DNA of 64,000 nt from Collimonas arenae (GTDB taxonomy: Bacteria > Pseudomonadota > Gammaproteobacteria > Burkholderiales > Burkholderiaceae_D). The stretch spans positions 2,976,001 to 3,040,000 of the forward strand of contig NZ_CP009962.1 in NCBI RefSeq assembly GCF_000786695.1. The letters run 5' to 3'. The translations under genes and the position numbers were made by a program. The notes below the pieces were generated by a model, which saw nothing but the letters and a program-made list of their open reading frames with translations, ran no database searches and was not told the DNA's origin. Shown piece after piece: positions 43,360 to 53,351 of the stretch; within the stretch, counting starts at the first letter, position 1, and each line of letters opens with the position of its first letter.

Positions 43360-44154
43360 TCAGCGCTGCAGCATCCACTCATGCGCCGGATCGTTCTTGA
43401 AATACCACTCCCGCTTAGGACCTGCCATTACGTTCAGGTAGTAGTTGTCATAGCCATGCGGTGCCACGACTGGATGATAACCCCGCGGCACCATGACGAC
43501 ATCGTGGTTCTCCACCGCCATTGCTTCGTCCAGCGAACGGTCATCGGTGTACACGCGCTGGAAAGCAAAGCCTTGCGGCGGATTCAGGCGATGATAATAG
43601 GTCTCTTCGAGGAAGCTCTCTTGCGGCAGGTTATCGGTATCGTGCTTGTGTGGCGGATAGCTGGACGAATGACCACCAGGCGTCACCACCTCCACCACCA
43701 GCAAGTGATCGGCCGGTTCGGTTTGCGGCAAGATATCGCAGACATAACGCGTATTGCTACCCTGCCCGCGTATCGAACGCCTGGTCATGCCCGGCTCGAT
43801 CAGCCTTCCGCTCAGGTCGCCATTTCCCGGCGCGCTGCAGAGGGCAATTTCGGCTTCCTTATGCGCGCTGATGGTGACCGCATGATGGTGCGGCACATAA
43901 ACTGAATAAGGTGACATTTCTTCAAACACGCTGTCGCGCTCGCCGATTTCCTTCCAGACATCGTCGCCCGCCTGCACACTGACGACTCCGCGCAACACCA
44001 CGATACACACCTCGCGCTCAGCGCTGTCAAAACGTATTCGCTCTTCCGCCGCCAGCCTGTAGGCGGCAAAGCCAACAAAATTCCAGTTCGCCGATTGTGG
44101 CGTGACGCTGACAATTTCCCGTCCTTGCGGCTGTCCCTTGACTAGCAATCTCAT
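43360..44154 (-). CDS. iolB: 5-deoxy-glucuronate isomerase
   Basis: 264 residues, the usual length. The bicupin fold is shown by the metal site GGHSSSYPPHKHDTDNLPQE (conserved HKHD), and MVPRGYHPVVAPHGYDNYYL near the C-terminus. IolB converts 5-deoxy-glucuronate to 2-deoxy-5-keto-gluconate in myo-inositol breakdown. Its start overlaps the stop of iolE (ATGA), and it is the last gene of the long minus-strand operon. Confidence 0.96.
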   Translation of the reverse strand: MRLLVKGQPQGREIVSVTPQSANWNFVGFAAYRLAAEERIRFDSAEREVCIVVLRGVVSVQAGDDVWKEIGERDSVFEEMSPYSVYVPHHHAVTISAHKEAEIALCSAPGNGDLSGRLIEPGMTRRSIRGQGSNTRYVCDILPQTEPADHLLVVEVVTPGGHSSSYPPHKHDTDNLPQESFLEETYYHRLNPPQGFAFQRVYTDDRSLDEAMAVENHDVVMVPRGYHPVVAPHGYDNYYLNVMAGPKREWYFKNDPAHEWMLQR

Positions 44155-45077
44155 GTTGCCTCCTGATGCAGGTCAGCGCTGGCCTCAATCTCGCGCACCA
44201 GGGTGGCCAGATGCCGATAACCCATGTCGGCATATTGGTAGCTGGGCGCCACAGCAGGATCTTGCTCGGCTTCCACCACCAGCCAGCCTTCATAATCATG
44301 TTGATACAGCAAACGCAGCAAGCCGCCGAAATTGATCGCGCCGTCACCCGGCACCGTAAAGGCGCCGTTGATCACGGCCTGCAAAAAACTCCAATTGCCG
44401 TTGCGCGCCATCCTGACCACTGCCGGCCGCACATCCTTGCAATGCACATGCGATACGCGCTTGATGTGTTTTTCCAGCACCGCCAGCGGATCGCCGCCGG
44501 CAAACGTGATGTGGCCGCTATCGAACAGCAAGCCGACCTCGTCGCCGGTCAGCGCCATCAGACGGTCGACATCGGCTGGCGTCTCGACATATGCCCCCAT
44601 GTGATGATGGTAAGACAAGCGCACGCCATGCGACAGGGTAAAGCGTGCAAACGCAGTCAGCTTGTCGGCATATTGCCGCCATTCCTGATCGTTGAGAAAG
44701 CGCGGGCGCTTGTATAGCGGATCCGGCCGCCCCTGGATCGCGTTGGCCACTTCGCCGTAGACCATCACCTTGGCGCCGTTTTCAGCCAACAACCGCAGAT
44801 GCGGACCGACGGCAGCAATTTCATCTTCCAACGTCCCGGTAGCCAGCCGGCCGGAATACCAGCCAGAGACGCAGTCCAGGTTATATTTTCCCAATACCGC
44901 GGCCAACGCCGCAGGCTCTTTCGGAAATTTATTGCCCAGCTCGAAGCCCCGGTAGCCGATCTGCGCACCTTCCGATAAGGCGGTTTCCAGCGGCGTCTCG
45001 CCCCCCAGTGACGGCAAGTCATCGTTCATCCAGGAAATCGGGTTGATGCCGATTTTTACATTAAATGGTTTTGTCAT
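44151..45077 (-). CDS. iolE: Myo-inosose-2 dehydratase
   Basis: 308 residues from the ATG at 45077, preceded by GAGAG; an adjacent ATG at 45080 is equally possible. TIM-barrel xylose isomerase-like fold: VKIGINPISWMNDDLPSLGG, LSYHHHMGAYVETPADVDRL, VGLLFDSGHITFAGGDPLAV, GWLVVEAEQDP with the metal-binding Glu, Asp, His and Glu. It dehydrates 2-keto-myo-inositol. It sits 31 bp after iolD and overlaps iolB. Confidence 0.96.
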   Translation of the reverse strand: MTKPFNVKIGINPISWMNDDLPSLGGETPLETALSEGAQIGYRGFELGNKFPKEPAALAAVLGKYNLDCVSGWYSGRLATGTLEDEIAAVGPHLRLLAENGAKVMVYGEVANAIQGRPDPLYKRPRFLNDQEWRQYADKLTAFARFTLSHGVRLSYHHHMGAYVETPADVDRLMALTGDEVGLLFDSGHITFAGGDPLAVLEKHIKRVSHVHCKDVRPAVVRMARNGNWSFLQAVINGAFTVPGDGAINFGGLLRLLYQHDYEGWLVVEAEQDPAVAPSYQYADMGYRHLATLVREIEASADLHQEAT

Positions 45078-45108
45078 CATGTTCTCTCGCTGATTCAAAA
45101 GCTGACTT

Positions 45109-46980
45109 CTACACTTTTTGCTGTTGCCGGGCCTGCTCGTACTCTGCCCTCGCCGCCTTTACCTGCTCACGCTGCGACACTTCCGGCACCGCGACCTCCC
45201 ACCAGCAACCGCCTTCTTCAGTGGTGCGCGTCGGATCGGTATCGATACATACCAGATAGGTGCGATCCGCCGCACGCGCCCTTTGCATGGCGGCCTCCAG
45301 CTGGGAGATCGTCTTGACGTTTTCAGCCAGCGCGCCCAACGATCTTGCGTGGGCGGCAAAATCTATCGCGGGCGCGCCCAGCGGTCCTTGCAGACAATCT
45401 TCTAGCATATTGTTGAACGGCGCGCCACCGCAGGCTTGCTGCAAACGGTTGATACAGCCATAGCCGCGATTGTCCAGCACCACGATGATCAGCTTGCGGT
45501 CCAGCATGACCGAAGTGGCTATTTCCGAATTCATCATCAGGTAGCTGCCATCGCCTACCATCACGATCACATCGCGGTCCGGCTGCGCCAGCTTGACGCC
45601 AAGGCCTCCGGCAATCTCGTAACCCATGCAGGAATAACCATATTCGACGTGATAACCGCCCGGCGTCGAGGTGCGCCATAATTTATGCAGCTCGGCCGGC
45701 AAGGTGCCCGCTGCGCAGACCACAATGTCGTGCACGGTCGAATCGATACTGGAGCGCTGTACCGCGCCAATCACCTCACCGTCATAGGGCAACGCGGGGG
45801 CACTGACTTCGCGCTGGCTGGTGATCCAGTCGACTGTGCTCCGCCAGATATTGGCCTGCTCCAGCGCCAGTGTGTGCCAAGCTGCGCTGGAGCGCCAGTC
45901 TTGCAAGCCTTGCGACAAAGCAGACAAACCCAGCTTGGCGTCGGATAGCATCGGCGTCGCTTGCCACTTCATGGCGTCAATTGCGTTGACATTGATGCTG
46001 AGCAGTTTGGCTTGGCCGAATAGGGAATGCGAGCCGGTCGTAAAGTCTTGCAGCCGGGTTCCCACCGCAATCACCACATCCGCCTTGGCAGCCAACGCAT
46101 TGGCTGCCGGCGAGCCGGTCACGCCAAGCGCCCCCAGTTGCAGCGGATGACGCCAGGCCAAGGCACTTTTCCCCGCCTGAGTTTCAGCCACCGGCACTGC
46201 ATGTTTTTCGGCGAAACAACGCAGGGCCTCGGTCGCTTCGCCATACAGTACGCCGCCGCCAGCGACGATCAGAGGTTGCTTTGCGCTCCTCAGCAATTCC
46301 AAAGCAGCTTGCAACTCATCCACCGCAGGCCCTTGGGCACGGAATTTGACGATTTGCGGCGCAAAGAACGCCACCGGATAATCATAGGCCATGGTTTGCA
46401 CGTCTTGCGGCAAAGCCAAGGTCACAGGTCCGCATTGGGCAGCATCGGCCAGCACCTGTATCGCTCGCGGCAATGCGGTCAGCAACTGCTCCGGATAATA
46501 GATACGGTCGAAATACCGGGACAGCGGCTTGAACGCATCATTGGCCGACACGCCGCCATCCTGGAAATTCTCTACCTGTTGCAACACCGGGTCGGGCCGC
46601 CGCGAAACAAAGATATCGCCCGGCAGCAGCAGTACCGGCAAGCGATTGACATGCGCCAGCGCAGCCGCGGTCAGCAGATTGGTGGCGCCCGGCCCAATCG
46701 AACTGGTCACCGCCATCATGCGTCGCCGCATATGGGTTTTGGCGTAGGCAATCGCTGCATGCGCCATGGCTTGTTCGTTATGCGCCCGATAGGTTGGCAA
46801 CTGCTCCCGATATTGATACAGGGCCTCGCCCAATCCAGCCACATTGCCATGGCCGAAAATAGAAAAGACCCCGCCAAACAGCGCAACCTCTCCCTCCGGA
46901 GGATCCACCCGCAAGGCAGCCAGATAACGCACCAGCGCTTGCGCCATGGTCAGGCGTATGGTTTTCCCGGATGCACTCAT
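45109..46980 (-). CDS. iolD: 3D-(3,5/4)-trihydroxycyclohexane-1,2-dione acylhydrolase
   Basis: 623 residues, thiamine diphosphate-dependent enzyme of the acetolactate synthase superfamily. The N-terminal part has FGGVFSIFGHGNVAGLGEAL with GATNLLTAAALAHVNRLPVL, and the cofactor-binding part has IVMVGDGSYLMMNSEIATSV (GDG...N motif). It hydrolyses the ring of the trione intermediate to 5-deoxy-glucuronate. The start overlaps iolC by 4 bp. Confidence 0.96.
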   Translation of the reverse strand: MSASGKTIRLTMAQALVRYLAALRVDPPEGEVALFGGVFSIFGHGNVAGLGEALYQYREQLPTYRAHNEQAMAHAAIAYAKTHMRRRMMAVTSSIGPGATNLLTAAALAHVNRLPVLLLPGDIFVSRRPDPVLQQVENFQDGGVSANDAFKPLSRYFDRIYYPEQLLTALPRAIQVLADAAQCGPVTLALPQDVQTMAYDYPVAFFAPQIVKFRAQGPAVDELQAALELLRSAKQPLIVAGGGVLYGEATEALRCFAEKHAVPVAETQAGKSALAWRHPLQLGALGVTGSPAANALAAKADVVIAVGTRLQDFTTGSHSLFGQAKLLSINVNAIDAMKWQATPMLSDAKLGLSALSQGLQDWRSSAAWHTLALEQANIWRSTVDWITSQREVSAPALPYDGEVIGAVQRSSIDSTVHDIVVCAAGTLPAELHKLWRTSTPGGYHVEYGYSCMGYEIAGGLGVKLAQPDRDVIVMVGDGSYLMMNSEIATSVMLDRKLIIVVLDNRGYGCINRLQQACGGAPFNNMLEDCLQGPLGAPAIDFAAHARSLGALAENVKTISQLEAAMQRARAADRTYLVCIDTDPTRTTEEGGCWWEVAVPEVSQREQVKAARAEYEQARQQQKV

Positions 46981-48932
46981 GCTGCGCGCTCCTGATGGTT
47001 TTCAGCGCGGCTTGCACGCCAGACACCGATCAGCTGTTCAAACGTGGCTCTTGCCTGCTGAATCAAGGTGGCGTCGTCAATCTGGCCTTGCAACCAGAGT
47101 TTTGACGGCTCGTGAAAAATCGTGCGGCCGACCATGAACCCACGGCAAGTCGTGCTATGGCGCGAAGCACGAAAACCCGCCGCCAGTTCGTCTACCGGTG
47201 CGGCCAGTCCAAGCAGCACCACGCCACGGCAATATGGATCGCGTTCGGCAATCAAGCGGTCAACCGCGGCCCATTGTTGTTCCGACATCGACTCCAGCTT
47301 CCACCATTCCGGATAAATGCCCAGGTTGTACAAGCGCTTGAGGCCCCGTAGCACCGTATCATCGGCTTTCGGCAAATCCTTTGGTGGAATGATTTCCAGC
47401 AGTAATTCATGCCCGCTGACTTGCACCGCGTTATACAAGGCGCGGATTTGCGCTTCCTGCTCCAGGCGCTTCTCAACCGCGTCGTCCGGATGGAACTGCA
47501 CCAGGCACTTGACCACATGCTCCTTGGGCCAGCTCAGCAGATGCGAACCTATCGAACGGCCGTAGTCGAATTCGAGCGGATTAGAGAGCGGCAACTCTAC
47601 GGCATGGCCGACCCACCAGCCGCGTCCAGTGGCGGCGTTCAGTGCATCCTGGCCATAACGGTCATCTGACAATATGCCGATTTTCCCTTGCAAACCCAGC
47701 GCTTGTTCGGTGGCTGCCACGGCTTGCGCCAGCAGCTGTTTAAGCTGTGGCAAACGCGCTTCGCTGACACCGGATTCGCGCGCCAGCTCAAAGAACTGGT
47801 TGCGATGGTCAAATGCAAACACATTGACTTCATCCCAGTTCTTGCGCGGCACAGTGACCCTGTGCAAGCGCTGCAGATGCGCATCCTGATCAGGCCTTTG
47901 CATGCACTCAGCGTGTTCCAGGAAATAAGCCAGCTCGACCGGCGTCGGCATGGCTGGCGCACATGCATGGCGCGATACCACCAGCGCACCGCAGGCATTG
48001 GCGTAGCGGCAGCAGCTTTCGTCATCTTCGTTATTCAGCCAGCCTTTCAAAAATCCGGAAAGGAAGGCATCCCCGGCGCCAAGCACGTTCAACACCTCGA
48101 CTTGCACGCCTTTGTAATTGAAACCTTCGTCCAGCGAGGCCGGGATCGTGCCATGGATCACGGCGCAGCCCAACGGCCCGCGTTTAACCACCAACGTCGC
48201 CTGGGTGATTGCGCGCACAGCTTGTAGCGAAGCGATAATGTCCTTACCACCGCCGGCGATCATGAACTCTTCTTCCGTACCAACTACCAGATCGAACTTT
48301 GCCAGGATCGATTGCAGATGTGCGGTGACGCTGCCATTGGCTATAAAGCGGGTTTCGCCGTCGCCCTTTTGCGTCAACCCCCACAATACTGGCCGGTAAT
48401 CGATATCCAGAACCGTGCGGACATTGTTACGACGCGCATAGTCCAGCGCCAGGTTGCAGCTACGATGCACCTGTTCGGTGGAGAAATGGGTGCCGGTAAT
48501 CAGCAGCGCCTTGCTAGAGGCGATAAATGCCTCGCTGATGTCATCTTCAGACAAGGCCATGTCGGCGCAATTATCACGATAGAAAATCAGCGGGAAAGTA
48601 TCTTTATCCTTCAGTCCCAGCATCACCAGCGCAGTCAGCCGCTCCGGATCGATCTTGATCTGGCTGACGTCACAGCCTTCCGCCGCCAGCGCCGCAGTCA
48701 GGAACTGGCCATTGTGTTCATTGCCGACCCGCGCCAGCATCGCCGACTTCAAACCAAGCCGGGCGCAGCCAAACGCGATATTGGCTGAAGAGCCGCCCAG
48801 ATACTTGGCAAAGCTGGTGACATCGGCCAACGGCGCGCCGATTTGCTGCGCATACAGGTCCACCGCAAGACGGCCGATGCAAATGACGTCAAGCTTGCGG
48901 CCTGCGGCAAAGATATTGTTAGTTTGTAGCAT
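46977..48932 (-). CDS. iolC: 5-dehydro-2-deoxygluconokinase fused to DUF2090 aldolase domain
   Basis: 651 residues, twice the length of a plain kinase. Residues about 10-330 are a PfkB sugar kinase (KYLGGSSANIAFGCARLGLK; NVLGAGDAFLSGFLKGWLNN with catalytic Asp). Residues about 350-650 form a DUF2090 domain (VFAFDHRNQFFELARESGVS, GVVLLGLAAPVDELAAGFRA) related to LacD-type aldolases; in other bacteria the fusion is considered a bifunctional kinase and 5-dehydro-2-deoxyphosphogluconate aldolase. This explains why no separate iolJ is present. It follows the ABC ATPase gene by 11 bp. Confidence 0.94.
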   Translation of the reverse strand: MLQTNNIFAAGRKLDVICIGRLAVDLYAQQIGAPLADVTSFAKYLGGSSANIAFGCARLGLKSAMLARVGNEHNGQFLTAALAAEGCDVSQIKIDPERLTALVMLGLKDKDTFPLIFYRDNCADMALSEDDISEAFIASSKALLITGTHFSTEQVHRSCNLALDYARRNNVRTVLDIDYRPVLWGLTQKGDGETRFIANGSVTAHLQSILAKFDLVVGTEEEFMIAGGGKDIIASLQAVRAITQATLVVKRGPLGCAVIHGTIPASLDEGFNYKGVQVEVLNVLGAGDAFLSGFLKGWLNNEDDESCCRYANACGALVVSRHACAPAMPTPVELAYFLEHAECMQRPDQDAHLQRLHRVTVPRKNWDEVNVFAFDHRNQFFELARESGVSEARLPQLKQLLAQAVAATEQALGLQGKIGILSDDRYGQDALNAATGRGWWVGHAVELPLSNPLEFDYGRSIGSHLLSWPKEHVVKCLVQFHPDDAVEKRLEQEAQIRALYNAVQVSGHELLLEIIPPKDLPKADDTVLRGLKRLYNLGIYPEWWKLESMSEQQWAAVDRLIAERDPYCRGVVLLGLAAPVDELAAGFRASRHSTTCRGFMVGRTIFHEPSKLWLQGQIDDATLIQQARATFEQLIGVWRASRAENHQERAA

Positions 48933-48943
48933 GAGTATTTCCT

Positions 48944-49726
48944 TTAAACCTGAATGCCTTCTAACTGGTTCATCAGCGTTTGCATTTCTGCACCGCCAGC
49001 CATCATGTCCAGCACTTCATCCTTGGTGACATTGTCTTTGGTGAACGTCCCCATCGACTTGCCGCGATTGAGCAAGGTGAAGGAATCGCCGATCGGATAG
49101 GCGTGATGCACATTGTGGGTGATGAAGATCACCGATATGCCGCGCTCGCGCGCCTTGTGGATCAGTTTCAGCACATTGAACGATTGCTTGACGCCGAGCG
49201 CCGCAGTCGGCTCATCGAGAATCAATACCCTGGCACCGAAGTGAATCGCACGGGCAATCGCCAGGCATTGCTTTTCGCCGCCAGACATGGTGCCGATAGC
49301 GTGATGCGGGTCGCGCACCATGATGCCCATTTCGGCCAGTTTGGCGCGCGCAGTCTCCGCCGCGTAGTTGATATCCATGACAGTGATGCCGAACACCTTC
49401 TTGGTCGGCTCGCGCCCCATGAAGAAATTACGCGCCACCGACAGCAAAGGCACCAGCGCCAAGTCCTGGTAGACAGTGGCGACGCCGACATCCAGCGCCT
49501 CCTTCGGAGAATTGAAAGAAACCGGCTTGCCATCGACCAGATACTCGCCTTCCGACGGTTTGTGCACCCCGGCCAGCGTCTTGATCAAGGTTGATTTCCC
49601 GGCGCCGTTATCACCCAGCAGACAATGCACCTCGCCCTTTTTCAGGCGCAATGTGACATTTTGCAAAGCGATCACCGAACCAAAGTATTTGCTGACGTTT
49701 TCCAGAGCAAGAATAGTGTCATCCAT
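48944..49726 (-). CDS. Sugar (probably inositol) ABC transporter ATP-binding protein
   Basis: 260 residues with a single ATPase domain: Walker [10 protein letters not shown], signature [16 protein letters not shown], Walker [14 protein letters not shown]-loop FITHNVHHA. It resembles one half of the usual double-domain CUT2 ATPase (RbsA/MglA), like single-domain FrcA-type proteins, which probably work as homodimers. Position between the permease and iolC points to myo-inositol import. Confidence 0.92.
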   Translation of the reverse strand: MDDTILALENVSKYFGSVIALQNVTLRLKKGEVHCLLGDNGAGKSTLIKTLAGVHKPSEGEYLVDGKPVSFNSPKEALDVGVATVYQDLALVPLLSVARNFFMGREPTKKVFGITVMDINYAAETARAKLAEMGIMVRDPHHAIGTMSGGEKQCLAIARAIHFGARVLILDEPTAALGVKQSFNVLKLIHKARERGISVIFITHNVHHAYPIGDSFTLLNRGKSMGTFTKDNVTKDEVLDMMAGGAEMQTLMNQLEGIQV

Positions 49727-49728
49727 GA

Positions 49729-50889
49729 TTACCTCGCTTCCGTCACACGGCGACGGACATAATTATTAAACAGCACGGCCACCAGCAGCATCACGCCGAG
49801 GAACACACGGAACCAGTCAGAATTGAGATTGGTGTAGGTAATCCCGATCTGCACCACACCGAAAATCAGCGCGCCGAAGCAGGCGCCGATCACCGAGCCG
49901 TAGCCCCCTGTCAGCAAGGCGCCGCCAATCACCGCTGCAATGATGGCTTCAAACTCCTTTTGCAAGCCGCGATCCGCCGCTGCGGAGCCGACATCGGCGA
50001 CCTGCAGCACGGCGAACAGGCAAGCGCAAAAGGCCGTGAATACAAACAGCGAGGTCTTGACGCGCTTGACCGGTACGCCGACGTTCTTGGCGGCGTTGGC
50101 GTCGCCGCCGACGGCAAAGATCCAGTTGCCGAACCGCGTCCGCGCCAGGACGAAGCTTGCGCCCAGCGCCAGCACCAACCACCAGACAATCACCTTAGGA
50201 ATACCGCCCACCAATGGCTGGCCGTTGGCGGCAGTAGCGATCCAGCCTTGGGCCGCCATCCAGTGGAACAGGCCGCTGCCGAGGTTGCCTGTAAACAGCC
50301 AGCTGCCGAGCCAGTCCTGTGCCGCCAGATCGCCAACGCCGCTGACGATCGTGCGGTTGGCGAACATGATCGACAGCGCCAATGTCAAGCCGCGCAAAAT
50401 GAACATGAATGCCAGCGTGACGATGAAGGACGGCAACCGGGTCTTGACCACCAGATAACCATTCAGCCAGCCCAGCGCCATCGAACCGGCAAAGGCGAAC
50501 ATTACCGCCAGCCAGAACGGCCAGTGAAAATAGACGGTAGGAATCGCCACCATCATGCCGGCGAAGCCGATCATGGAGCCAATCGACAGATCGAATTCGC
50601 CGGCGATCATCAGCACGCAGGCGCCGATCGAGATCAGGCCGAGATAGGCCGCGACCTGCATCCAGTTGATGACGCCGTCCAGGTTAAACATGCCAGAGTC
50701 GCCGGCAGCGATGCCGAATACGATAAACACCAGGATAGCGCCTGCCAGCGAAGCAAATTCGGGCCGTCCCAGGAAGCGCTTCAAAGAACCTTCCTTACGG
50801 ACCCGCTCGTCTTTCGGGGCAACGTTTTGCTGCGCCGGGCCGCTGCCATCGGCACTTAGCTTGTCAGCGTGCGCACTGCTTGAATTCAT
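49729..50889 (-). CDS. Sugar (probably inositol) ABC transporter permease
   Basis: 386 residues of the CUT2 ribose/xylose-type permease family (BPD_transp_2). About ten membrane helices; [40 protein letters not shown] and [20 protein letters not shown] are typical. A 45-residue charged N-terminal extension precedes the first helix. It begins 229 bp after the binding protein gene and lies 2 bp before the ATPase gene. The gap upstream contains GC-rich sequence that might limit read-through so that more binding protein is made. Confidence 0.93.
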   Translation of the reverse strand: MNSSSAHADKLSADGSGPAQQNVAPKDERVRKEGSLKRFLGRPEFASLAGAILVFIVFGIAAGDSGMFNLDGVINWMQVAAYLGLISIGACVLMIAGEFDLSIGSMIGFAGMMVAIPTVYFHWPFWLAVMFAFAGSMALGWLNGYLVVKTRLPSFIVTLAFMFILRGLTLALSIMFANRTIVSGVGDLAAQDWLGSWLFTGNLGSGLFHWMAAQGWIATAANGQPLVGGIPKVIVWWLVLALGASFVLARTRFGNWIFAVGGDANAAKNVGVPVKRVKTSLFVFTAFCACLFAVLQVADVGSAAADRGLQKEFEAIIAAVIGGALLTGGYGSVIGACFGALIFGVVQIGITYTNLNSDWFRVFLGVMLLVAVLFNNYVRRRVTEAR

Positions 50890-51097
50890 GACTGTATCTC
50901 CTGCTTGTATTGGCCAGTAGTCAAACCTCAGACTGGCAGCTTTGATGGGGTAACGCGAAACTCAAGGCGAAATTCAGCCGGCGCGACTGCGCCCGGGAGA
51001 GCCGCCCCCCCAAGGATCTTGGCTTGCCGACCACCCGCGCCGGGCGGGGTGATCAGGCAAGGAAATGCTATCAATCAACCAAACGCGATGAATAAGA

Positions 51098-51130
51098 GAT
51101 ATTGATTAGCGATATTGATTAGCGATATTG
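51098..51130. repeat. 13-bp tandem repeat overlapping a stop codon
   Basis: GATATTGATTAGC occurs twice in tandem, followed by GATATTG of a third copy. The unit spans the end of the binding protein gene, so the stop region (GGCCAATATCGCTAA on minus) is duplicated downstream. It looks like slippage or a stem-less repeat after the gene; a role is not apparent. Confidence 0.8.
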
Positions 51131-52171
51131 GCCAGCGTATTTCAACACTTTATCGAGATTATCTTTGGTAATGTAACCGGGGCCTGAACTAATGTGGCGT
51201 GGCCCGTAGATCGGCGCCAGGCCGTATTCCGCCAGCCGCGCCTGGAACTTCGGATTGGCTTTCAGCTTGGCCTGAATGGCGGCGACGTCGGTGATTTTGT
51301 CTTGCGCCATGATAGCCAGTACAGCAACCGGGATATAGCCTTGCAGGTAGGGCTGCTGGTCAATCGCGAACTGGACCGAACCATCCTTGATGCCCTTAGC
51401 GATTTCGTCGGAAAGATCGAAAGTGGCGAACCAGGTCTTGCCCTTCAAGCCCATCTTTTGTAGCGCACGCAAGCTTGGCGCAGCCGAATCCGGTCCCAGC
51501 GCCAGTACTGCCTGGGTACCCGGGTTGTTACGCAGATAAGCGCTGACCTTGCTCTCGATGCCGGTTGGATCTTGGCCGGCATCAAGCGTAGCCTTTTTGT
51601 AATCGACGCCGATGGCGTCGGCGAAACCGCGGCAACGCTCGAAAGAAGACGGGTTGGTGGCATAGTGATTCACACACAGGAAAGACTTGATGCCGGCCGC
51701 CTTGGCCTTTTCACCGGCGCCATGGCCTGCATCGTATTCCGGTTGGCCGACATGCATGATGGCGCCCAACTCTTCACTTTGTTTCTGGGTGCCGGAATTG
51801 ATGGTAACTAGCGGGATTTTCTTGGCGGTGACGCTTTCCACCGATTTTTTCAGCACGCTGAAATCGGCAATGCTGACGATGACTCCATCGTAATGACGGG
51901 CCGCGGCTTGCTCAACCAGGCGCGACATGTCGGCCAGGTCGCCATTGGGCGGGTTGCGGTAATCGACGCTGACATTGAAATCTTCGCCGGCTTGTTTGAT
52001 GGCGTTCTTGATGGTGTTCCACCAGGAGTCGGAATCGGGTGCGTGGCTGATCAGGACAAATTTTTCATTCGCTGCGTAACTACTGCTCATTGCGCCAAAG
52101 CCCACCGCCAATGCCGCCACCATCAGGGCCTTGGTTATATTAACCCGCCCCTTGCTTCTGAGTCGTTGCAT
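51119..52171 (-). CDS. Sugar (probably inositol) ABC transporter substrate-binding protein
   Basis: 350 residues from the ATG at 52171, preceded by GGAG at ideal spacing; three in-frame start codons upstream are less well placed. A signal peptide ends near SSYAANE. Periplasmic binding protein type 1 fold (FVLISHAPDSDSWWNTIKNA, DGVIVSIADFSVLKKSVESV, AVLALGPDSAAPSLRALQKM) of the ribose-binding class. It is the first gene of the inositol operon and probably the most highly expressed. Confidence 0.92.
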   Translation of the reverse strand: MQRLRSKGRVNITKALMVAALAVGFGAMSSSYAANEKFVLISHAPDSDSWWNTIKNAIKQAGEDFNVSVDYRNPPNGDLADMSRLVEQAAARHYDGVIVSIADFSVLKKSVESVTAKKIPLVTINSGTQKQSEELGAIMHVGQPEYDAGHGAGEKAKAAGIKSFLCVNHYATNPSSFERCRGFADAIGVDYKKATLDAGQDPTGIESKVSAYLRNNPGTQAVLALGPDSAAPSLRALQKMGLKGKTWFATFDLSDEIAKGIKDGSVQFAIDQQPYLQGYIPVAVLAIMAQDKITDVAAIQAKLKANPKFQARLAEYGLAPIYGPRHISSGPGYITKDNLDKVLKYAGQYR

Positions 52172-52403
52172 AGTCATCTCCATTGTTGTTTTCGCTGTTG
52201 TTTTATTTGCAGCTCTTTGGGTCGATCTTTGCCCGATCACCCGAACCCGATTTCTTCATCGGTAATAAACAATAGAACAAGCGGATTCAATATGCAACAA
52301 TTTTTTCAATTAAATTTAATTTAGAATTTTATTTTCACTTGCTACGTGCAAAAGATGAAATATCTTTATAATTGCCTCACGATACCTATAAAGAAAGTAC
52401 CCC
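52172..52403. promoter_or_regulatory. Divergent promoter region of the inositol operon and rpiR gene
   Basis: The AT-rich part at 52290-52345 holds AACAATTTTTTC and related T-rich tracts. A close relative (AACAATTTTTC) occurs at 55464 upstream of the dehydrogenase pair, suggesting a shared operator for the RpiR-type regulator. The exact site is not established. Confidence 0.4.
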
Positions 52404-53270
52404 ATGGCAGACACTCCGACTGTCGATCAATTGATGCTGCAGATAGCCGACCAGTACGCGACGCTTTCGCGGCAATTGAAAATTATCGCCACCTATGTGG
52501 AACAGCATCGCAGCAGCCTGATGCTGGAGCGGATCAGCGACATTGCCGAGCATTGCGAGGTACAACCGTCCGCCATTGTGCGTTTTGCCAAACAATTCGG
52601 TTTCAGCGGCTTTAGCGAAATGCAGGCGGTTTTTCGCGATGCCTATACGGCGCAGGCGATTCCATCTCAAAACTATCAGCAGCGAATCCGCAAGCTGATC
52701 GACGCCAAGCCCACGCCGCTCACAGGCGGTTCCATGGCGCGCGAATTCATCGCCGCCAGCCGTAGCGGCCTGGACGAATTATTGAACGGCATGGACGATG
52801 TGCAATTCGATGCAGCGGTCAAACTGTTGCAAAAGGCTGAAAATATCTATGTGATCGGGGTGCGCCGTTCTTTCCCGATCGCCAGCTATATCGTGTACGC
52901 CTTGCAACACACAAATAAACGGGTACACATGCTGTCCGGCCTGGGTGGAATGATCCGCGAACAGATCCGCAGCATCGGCAAGAATGATGTGGTGATCGCC
53001 ATCAGTTTCACCCCTTACGGCAAGGAAACCCAGGCCTGCGTCAGGCTGGCCCACCACCATCAAGCCAAGTCGCTAGTAATCACAGATAGCCAATTGAGCC
53101 CGTTGGCCAGACATGCATCAGTGCTGTTGACAGTGAAAGAAGGCAGCGCGTTTGCGTTCCGTTCGCTGACCAATGCCATGTGCCTATGCCAGGCATTGTT
53201 TATTGCCCTGGCTTATCGGTTGGAGCTTAACGTTGAAGAAACTGGCGCAATTGAAGGCTACGATGAATAA
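52404..53270 (+). CDS. RpiR-family regulator of the inositol genes
   Basis: 288 residues: N-terminal RpiR helix-turn-helix (about 1-80; LERISDIAEHCEVQPSAIVR, FAKQFGFSGFSEMQAVFRDA) and a SIS sugar-phosphate-binding domain (about 125-260; IYVIGVRRSFPIASYIVYAL, DVVIAISFTPYGKETQACVR). RpiR proteins in proteobacterial inositol clusters (IolR) repress the catabolic genes and respond to a phosphorylated intermediate. It is divergent from the transporter operon, consistent with that role. Confidence 0.9.
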   Translation: MADTPTVDQLMLQIADQYATLSRQLKIIATYVEQHRSSLMLERISDIAEHCEVQPSAIVRFAKQFGFSGFSEMQAVFRDAYTAQAIPSQNYQQRIRKLIDAKPTPLTGGSMAREFIAASRSGLDELLNGMDDVQFDAAVKLLQKAENIYVIGVRRSFPIASYIVYALQHTNKRVHMLSGLGGMIREQIRSIGKNDVVIAISFTPYGKETQACVRLAHHHQAKSLVITDSQLSPLARHASVLLTVKEGSAFAFRSLTNAMCLCQALFIALAYRLELNVEETGAIEGYDE

Positions 53271-53304
53271 GAAGCAACAAAACACAATACTTTCAATACT
53301 TTAT

Positions 53305-53340
53305 CCACTTCTTCTCACCTCATGAAGCAAGAAGAAGTGG
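53305..53340. terminator. Hairpin between convergent rpiR and dehydrogenase genes
   Basis: CCACTTCTTCT and AGAAGAAGTGG form a perfect 11-bp stem with a 14-nt loop. No T tract follows on either strand, so termination may be weak or factor-assisted. Confidence 0.5.
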
Positions 53341-53351
53341 AGCAATCGCAA

